Source of the DNA: Thermus composti
Lineage (GTDB): Bacteria > Deinococcota > Deinococci > Deinococcales > Thermaceae
Assembly: GCF_014647535.1 (NCBI RefSeq)
Contig: NZ_BMPJ01000010.1
Location: 1-64,000 of the forward strand
Direction: 5' to 3'
DNA: 64,000 bases
The position numbers and the translations under genes were made by a program. This document shows, in pieces, positions 60,180-64,000 of the stretch. The first letter of the stretch is position 1. Every line of letters starts with the position of its first letter. The notes beneath the pieces are model-generated. The model ran no database searches. It saw only the letters and a program-made list of their open reading frames with translations, and was not told the origin of the DNA.

Positions 60180-60877
60180 GGCTTGTCCCCCACGTGGATG
60201 GCCGCCACCCCGAAGGTAAGGAGCTCGTAGGCCACGGAAAACCCCGCCCCCTCCATCAGGGCCTTCAGGGCCTCGGGGGTGGGGAAGGCCTCCACGCTTT
60301 CGGGAAGGTACCGGTAGGCCCCGAAGTTCCCGGAAAGAAGCCCCCCTAGAAGGGGCAGGACCCGCTGGAAGTAGACCCGGTAGACGAGGCCAAAGGCCCC
60401 CCTGGGGGGCGGGGGGAACTCCAGGAGGACGAGCCTCCCCCCAGGGGCCAGGACCCGGTAAAGCTCCCTTAGGGCCTTCTCGTAGTCGGCGAAGTTGCGG
60501 AAGCCAAAGGCGATGGTCACGGCGTCAAAGGCCCCATCAGGGAAGGGGAGGGCGAGGGCGTCGGCCTCGAGGAAGGCCACCTCGAGGCCCCTAGAAGCCG
60601 CCTTCCTCCGGGCGATCTCCAGCATGGGAGGGGCGAAGTCCGCCCCCACCACCTCCGCCTCCGGGGCCCTTTCCTTGAGCAAAAGGGCCAGATCCCCCGT
60701 GCCCGTGGCCAGGTCCAGGATGCGCCTCGGGGCCTTCTCCAGGGCCAAGGCCACTGCCCGCCGCCGCCAGCGGAGGTCCGCCCCGAAAGAGAGGAGGCGG
60801 TTCAGGAGATCGTAGCGGGGGGCGATCTCCGAGAACATCCGCCGCACCCTCTTGGCCTTTTCTTCGGGTGCCACCAC
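60176..60877 (-). CDS. menG: demethylmenaquinone methyltransferase (UbiE/MenG)
   Basis: A 233-residue SAM-dependent methyltransferase. The opening RMFSEIAPRYDLLNRLLSFG, the SAM loop LDLATGTGDLALLL, the IAFGFRNFADYEKALREL motif and PGGRLVLLEFPPP match UbiE/MenG. It adds the final methyl group of menaquinone, the main respiratory quinone in Thermus; the ubiD-family gene may serve an earlier step. GTG start with TAGACT 6 nt upstream. Its stop shares TTAG with the convergent arsC. Confidence 0.93.
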   Translation of the reverse strand: MVAPEEKAKRVRRMFSEIAPRYDLLNRLLSFGADLRWRRRAVALALEKAPRRILDLATGTGDLALLLKERAPEAEVVGADFAPPMLEIARRKAASRGLEVAFLEADALALPFPDGAFDAVTIAFGFRNFADYEKALRELYRVLAPGGRLVLLEFPPPPRGAFGLVYRVYFQRVLPLLGGLLSGNFGAYRYLPESVEAFPTPEALKALMEGAGFSVAYELLTFGVAAIHVGDKP

Positions 60878-60883
60878 GGGGGG

Positions 60884-60889
60884 AGTCTA
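60884..60889 (-). promoter_or_regulatory. -10 box, leaderless promoter of menG
   Basis: TAGACT on the minus strand 6 nt before GTG 60877. Confidence 0.45.
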
Positions 60890-60913
60890 GCACGAAAGGC
60901 CCCCCTCTTGGGG

Positions 60914-60919
60914 TAAAAT
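60914..60919 (+). promoter_or_regulatory. -10 box, leaderless promoter of ABC permease operon
   Basis: TAAAAT ends 7 nt before GTG 60927, divergent from menG. Confidence 0.5.
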
Positions 60920-60926
60920 CCTCCGC

Positions 60927-62741
60927 GTGTTGACGGACCGCAAGCGCCTGGGGCTCCTCGTCCTCCTGGGAGGGGGGCTCACCCTCCTCCTCTGGTACTT
61001 TTCGCCCTGGGCCGTGCCCCACCGGATCTTCGGCGGGGAGGGGGTGCTCCTCAACCCCTTCGGCCACCACCTTCCCCAAGGAAGCCTTCCCCAAGGCTAC
61101 CGGGACGGCTGGCTCTACCCCATCTTCTACCTCTCCCTGGCCTGGCTCGGCCTAAGCCTCCTCCTCCCCTGGACCAAGGCCGCCCCCAAGGGGCTCTACT
61201 GGGCGGGGGCCCTTGGGCTTGGCCTTTTCCTCCTCACCTACCTCCTCTTCCAAGGGAGCGTGGCCCAGGTGAACGCCGGGGCGGAAAGGCCCGTTCTAAG
61301 GCGGTTTAGCCTGGGGCTTGGGAGCTACGCCACCTTGGCCTATAGCCTCTACCTCCTCCTCCTGGCCCGGGTCTTCTCCCCGGGGGGGCTCGCCTTTTTG
61401 GTGCGCCGGCGGGGGGTGGTGGTGCCCCTCTTTTCCCTCCTTCTGGCCTCGGGCATCGGCGGGGTCATCGTAGCGGTCCTGAAGGAAAGCCCCGGGGAGG
61501 CCCAGGGCCTCAGGGAAAGCCTGATGCTGAAGCTAGACCTCATCACCTACACCTACCAGCTCCTCTATAGCCCCCTGGTAAACCCCTCCGGGTTCCTGCA
61601 AAGCCTCCTCCTGGCCACCCCCCTCGTCTTCACCGGCCTGGCGGTGGCCTTGGGGTTTAGGGGCGGCCTCTTCAACATCGGGGCCTCGGGGCAGCTCATC
61701 CTGGGGGCCATCGCCGCCATGCTGGTGGGGGTGTACCTGCCCGGGCCCAGGTGGCTGGTGCTTCCCTTGGCCATCCTGGCCGCCGCCCTAGCGGGGGGGC
61801 TTTGGGGGGCGCTGCCCGGCTGGCTCAAGGCCCGCTTCGGGGCCCACGAGGTGATCAACACCATCATGCTGAACTACATCGCCGCAAGCCTTTTCCTCTT
61901 CCTCATCTCCGCCAACGAGTACAAGTTCTTCGGCCGCACCCTCTACCTCCCCTTCAAGTACCCGGGGTACGAGGCCCGGAGCTACGAGATCCGGCCTGAG
62001 GCCCGCATCCCCCACTGGACCGACCTGGTGGCCCCCGGGGGGGAGCTCTCCTTCGCCCTGCCCTTGGCCCTCCTCCTGGGACTTTTGGGCTACTTTCTGG
62101 TGCGGAAGAGCCTGGGGCACCGGGTGTTGGGGGCCCTTCTTCTGGGGGCGGGGGGCTACCTGGTGGGAGGGCTTCTCCCCGGGCCAGAGGTGGCCTTCGG
62201 CCCCGACCTCACCTCCGTGCGCCTGAACGGGGCCTTTCTTCTGGCCTTGGGGGCGCTTTTCTTCTTCCACTTCTACGTCTTCCGCACCGTGGGGGGGTAT
62301 GAGCTGCGGGCTTTGGGCCTCGCCCCCAAGGCGGCGGAGTACGGGGGCGTGCGGGCAGGGCAGAAGATGGTCTGGGTCATGTTTTTGGCGGGGGCCTTGG
62401 CGGGGCTTGCCGCCACCCACTACGTTTTGGGCGGGGGGATTGACGAGTACCGCCTGAAGCAGTCCCTCCCCTACTCCGTGGGGTTTGACGGCATCGCCGT
62501 GGCCCTCATGGGCCAGAACACCCCCTTGGGCGTGGGGCTTGCCGCCTGGCTTTTCGGCATCCTCCTCACGGGAGGGCTCCAGGTGAACCTGCAGCTGGGC
62601 ATCAGCCGGGAGCTGGTCTCGGTCCTTCAGGCCCTGATCGTCCTCTTCGTCGCCGCAGGAGGCTTTTTGCCCCGCTACTTCACCGACCCCCTGAGGGCGG
62701 CGGAAGTGGAACTCAAGGCGGAAAAGGAGGTGAAGGAATGA
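60927..62741 (+). CDS. nucleoside/simple-sugar ABC transporter permease 1
   Basis: A 604-residue permease of the BPD_transp_2 family (as in nucleoside transporters using BMP lipoproteins). The core from about residue 230 has GLFNIGASGQLILGAIAAM, the WGALPGWLKARFGAHEVINTIM loop that contacts the ATPase, and DGIAVALMGQNTPLGV. An N-terminal extension of ~200 residues adds four or five membrane spans, which is unusual. It pairs with the next gene (ATGA overlap). The binding protein and ATPase genes are not adjacent. Confidence 0.88.
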   Translation: MLTDRKRLGLLVLLGGGLTLLLWYFSPWAVPHRIFGGEGVLLNPFGHHLPQGSLPQGYRDGWLYPIFYLSLAWLGLSLLLPWTKAAPKGLYWAGALGLGLFLLTYLLFQGSVAQVNAGAERPVLRRFSLGLGSYATLAYSLYLLLLARVFSPGGLAFLVRRRGVVVPLFSLLLASGIGGVIVAVLKESPGEAQGLRESLMLKLDLITYTYQLLYSPLVNPSGFLQSLLLATPLVFTGLAVALGFRGGLFNIGASGQLILGAIAAMLVGVYLPGPRWLVLPLAILAAALAGGLWGALPGWLKARFGAHEVINTIMLNYIAASLFLFLISANEYKFFGRTLYLPFKYPGYEARSYEIRPEARIPHWTDLVAPGGELSFALPLALLLGLLGYFLVRKSLGHRVLGALLLGAGGYLVGGLLPGPEVAFGPDLTSVRLNGAFLLALGALFFFHFYVFRTVGGYELRALGLAPKAAEYGGVRAGQKMVWVMFLAGALAGLAATHYVLGGGIDEYRLKQSLPYSVGFDGIAVALMGQNTPLGVGLAAWLFGILLTGGLQVNLQLGISRELVSVLQALIVLFVAAGGFLPRYFTDPLRAAEVELKAEKEVKE

Positions 62742-63661
62742 GCCTGGACGCCGCCTTCCTCACCGCGCTTCTTCTCTCCACCCTGCGCCAGACCACGCCC
62801 CTCCTCCTCACCGCCCTCGGGGGGATGTTCTCGGAGAGGAGCGGGGTGGTGAACATCGCCCTCGAGGGCATCCTCCTCTTCGGCGCCCTCACGGCGGCGG
62901 TGGTGGTGGAGCGCCTCGAGGCCGCCCTGGGCCCCGGGCCCCACCCCTGGCTTCCCTGGGTGGGGGTGCTGGCCGCCATGGGGGTAGGGGGCCTGGTGGC
63001 CTTCGTCCACGCCCTGGTCTCCATCAAGTACCGGGCCGACCAGATCATCAGCGGCACCGCCCTCAACCTCCTGGCCCTGGGCGCCCCGAGCCTCGTCCTC
63101 ACCTACTTCTACGGCAACGCCACGAGCTCCAAGGAGGTGGCGAACCGCCTCCCCCTCTGGGGCCCGGAGGGCTTCCAGCTTTCCCCTTTGGTCTACCTGG
63201 CCTTCCTCCTCGTGCCCCTCACCTGGTGGGTTCTCTTCAAGACCCCCTTCGGCCTCCGCCTGCGGGCGGTGGGGGAGCACCCCGAGGCCGCCGACACCCT
63301 GGGGGTGAACGTCTACCGGATGCGGTATACCGGGGTGGTCCTCTCCGGGATTCTTGCGGGGCTTGCCGGGGCATACCTCGCCATCGGCTTCCTCAACCAG
63401 TTCGTGCGGGGAATGTCGGCGGGGATGGGCTTTATCGCCCTGGCGGCCATGATCTTCGGCAAGTGGCACCCGGTGGGGATCCTCTTCTCCACCCTCCTTT
63501 TCGGCTTCGCCTCGGCCCTGGCCATCCAGCTCCAGGGCACGGAGATCCTCCCCGCCGTCTTGGTGCAGGCCTTCCCCTACGTGGTCACCGTCTTGGTCCT
63601 GGCGGGGTTTATCGGCCGAAGCCGTCCCCCGGCGGCGGTGGGCAAGCCCTACGAGAAGTAG
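62738..63661 (+). CDS. nucleoside/simple-sugar ABC transporter permease 2
   Basis: A 307-residue permease of the same family. Landmarks are GMFSERSGVVNIALEGILLFGA, the cytoplasmic VSIKYRADQIISGTALNLLALG loop and FGLRLRAVGEHPEAADTLGVNVYRMRY. Its ATG overlaps the stop of permease 1. Together they make the channel of an importer for purine nucleosides or sugars; the substrate depends on a binding protein outside the window. The 3' end overlaps a minus-strand small gene by 13 bases. Confidence 0.9.
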   Translation: MSLDAAFLTALLLSTLRQTTPLLLTALGGMFSERSGVVNIALEGILLFGALTAAVVVERLEAALGPGPHPWLPWVGVLAAMGVGGLVAFVHALVSIKYRADQIISGTALNLLALGAPSLVLTYFYGNATSSKEVANRLPLWGPEGFQLSPLVYLAFLLVPLTWWVLFKTPFGLRLRAVGEHPEAADTLGVNVYRMRYTGVVLSGILAGLAGAYLAIGFLNQFVRGMSAGMGFIALAAMIFGKWHPVGILFSTLLFGFASALAIQLQGTEILPAVLVQAFPYVVTVLVLAGFIGRSRPPAAVGKPYEK

Positions 63662-63906
63662 GTGCGAAGCCGCCCCAGGCGGTAGAGGAGCCTCAGGCGG
63701 CTCCCGTCCCGGAAGACGAGCTCCACCCCGCCCTTCAGAAGGGCGAAGCCCTCGAGGCTTTCCGCCCCCACCCCTTGGGCGAAGCGGGCGTGGGCGTCCG
63801 CCCTGAGGTAGAGGAAGCCCTCCTCAAAGAAGATCTGGGCCTCCGTCCCCTGGCGGTTAAAGACCAAGCGGCGCACCCTCTTTCCCCAGGCCTCCGCCTC
63901 CCTCAC
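63649..63906 (-). CDS. small hypothetical protein
   Basis: An 85-residue protein with alternating charged and hydrophobic stretches (GTEAQIFFEEGFLYLRADAHARF, LKGGVELVFRDGSRLRLLYRLG), suggestive of a small beta-rich fold. No family recognised. The GTG start overlaps the stop of the gene upstream on the same strand (GTGA), so the two are co-translated. The convergent end overlaps permease 2 by 13 bases. Confidence 0.55.
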   Translation of the reverse strand: MREAEAWGKRVRRLVFNRQGTEAQIFFEEGFLYLRADAHARFAQGVGAESLEGFALLKGGVELVFRDGSRLRLLYRLGRLRTYFS

Positions 63907-64000
63907 GGCGAAGACGCCTCCTCGGCAGGGCGCCCATAAAGGCCCTTGCCGTAGTAGAGGAGGGAAAGGCCGGGCTTAGGCCTTCCCTTCTCGTCCAAAA
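63903..64000 (-). CDS. 3' end of an unidentified gene (partial)
   Basis: From the right edge the minus strand is open to a TGA at 63903-63905, encoding a C-terminal tail containing DEKGRPKPGLSLLYYGKGLYG. Its stop overlaps the start of the small gene downstream, which supports it as a real coding end. No family can be assigned from 31 residues. Confidence 0.5.
   Translation of the reverse strand, partial: LDEKGRPKPGLSLLYYGKGLYGRPAEEASSP

Noticed and set aside
1-64000. CRISPR arrays, tRNA or rRNA genes
   Set aside because: I saw no regularly spaced direct repeats and no tRNA-like T-arm with a CCA-type end or rRNA-like stretch by eye.
1-64000. Insertion sequences or prophage genes
   Set aside because: No transposase, integrase or phage structural motif appears in any frame; palindromes found lack flanking target duplications.

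Overview
The window is a gene-dense, very GC-rich chromosomal segment with frequent GTG and TTG starts, tight spacing, many ATGA/GTGA stop-start overlaps and no gene-free stretch longer than about 190 bases. Protein sequences and gene content (AlaX, Lgt, SpeA, ferric-binding FbpABC, MalEFG plus a GH13 enzyme, futalosine-type late menaquinone genes) point to Thermus, most likely T. thermophilus or a close relative. I saw no tRNA, rRNA, CRISPR array or insertion sequence. Both ends cut through genes.

Layout. 0-9.1 kb: a frameshifted SDR gene on +, then a long minus-strand series read from 9.1 kb down: DUF456, glutaredoxin-like, lgt, glmU, tatA, tatC, DAHP synthase/chorismate mutase, polyferredoxin, FAD dehydrogenase, methylmalonyl-CoA epimerase-like and VanZ-like. 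9.1-14.4 kb (+): alanine dehydrogenase-like, CoA transferase, topA, small cupin-like protein. 14.3-16.9 kb (-): VanW, rsuA and an MNT/HEPN pair. 16.9-24.9 kb (+, one small exception): alaX, SDR, a PASTA protein with a truncated kinase lobe, YraN, UbiD, TrmB, PatB. 24.9-28.7 kb: Hsp20, rhodanese/MBL/zinc-ribbon operon, OsmC, a membrane protein. 28.7-33.1 kb: phosphomutase-like enzyme and a ferric iron ABC operon with a palindrome-rich control region. 33.2-38.6 kb: truA, a peptide ABC operon without ATPases, and an IscA-type protein. 38.7-49.4 kb: M24 peptidase, prs, esterase, DUF72, speA, a membrane diguanylate cyclase, metK, murI, LOG, rdgB and an RMND1-like protein. 49.4-55.1 kb: a maltose-type ABC operon with a cytosolic GH13 enzyme. 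55.2-64 kb: mutS2, thioesterase, pepF, a frameshifted arsC, menG, two nucleoside/sugar ABC permeases, and small genes at the edge.

The dominant regulatory signature is a TANNNT hexamer 5-10 nt (mostly 6-7) before the start codon with no Shine-Dalgarno sequence, the expected look of leaderless transcripts, at roughly thirty genes. It fixes several starts and creates two divergent promoters whose -10 boxes overlap. Genes expected to be strongly or conditionally expressed (topA, hsp20, fbpA, oppA, speA, malE) instead have spaced -35/-10 elements and usually a leader with a ribosome-binding site. Two genes (SDR at 53-734, arsC at 59726-60179) are each broken by one extra base in a short homopolymer.
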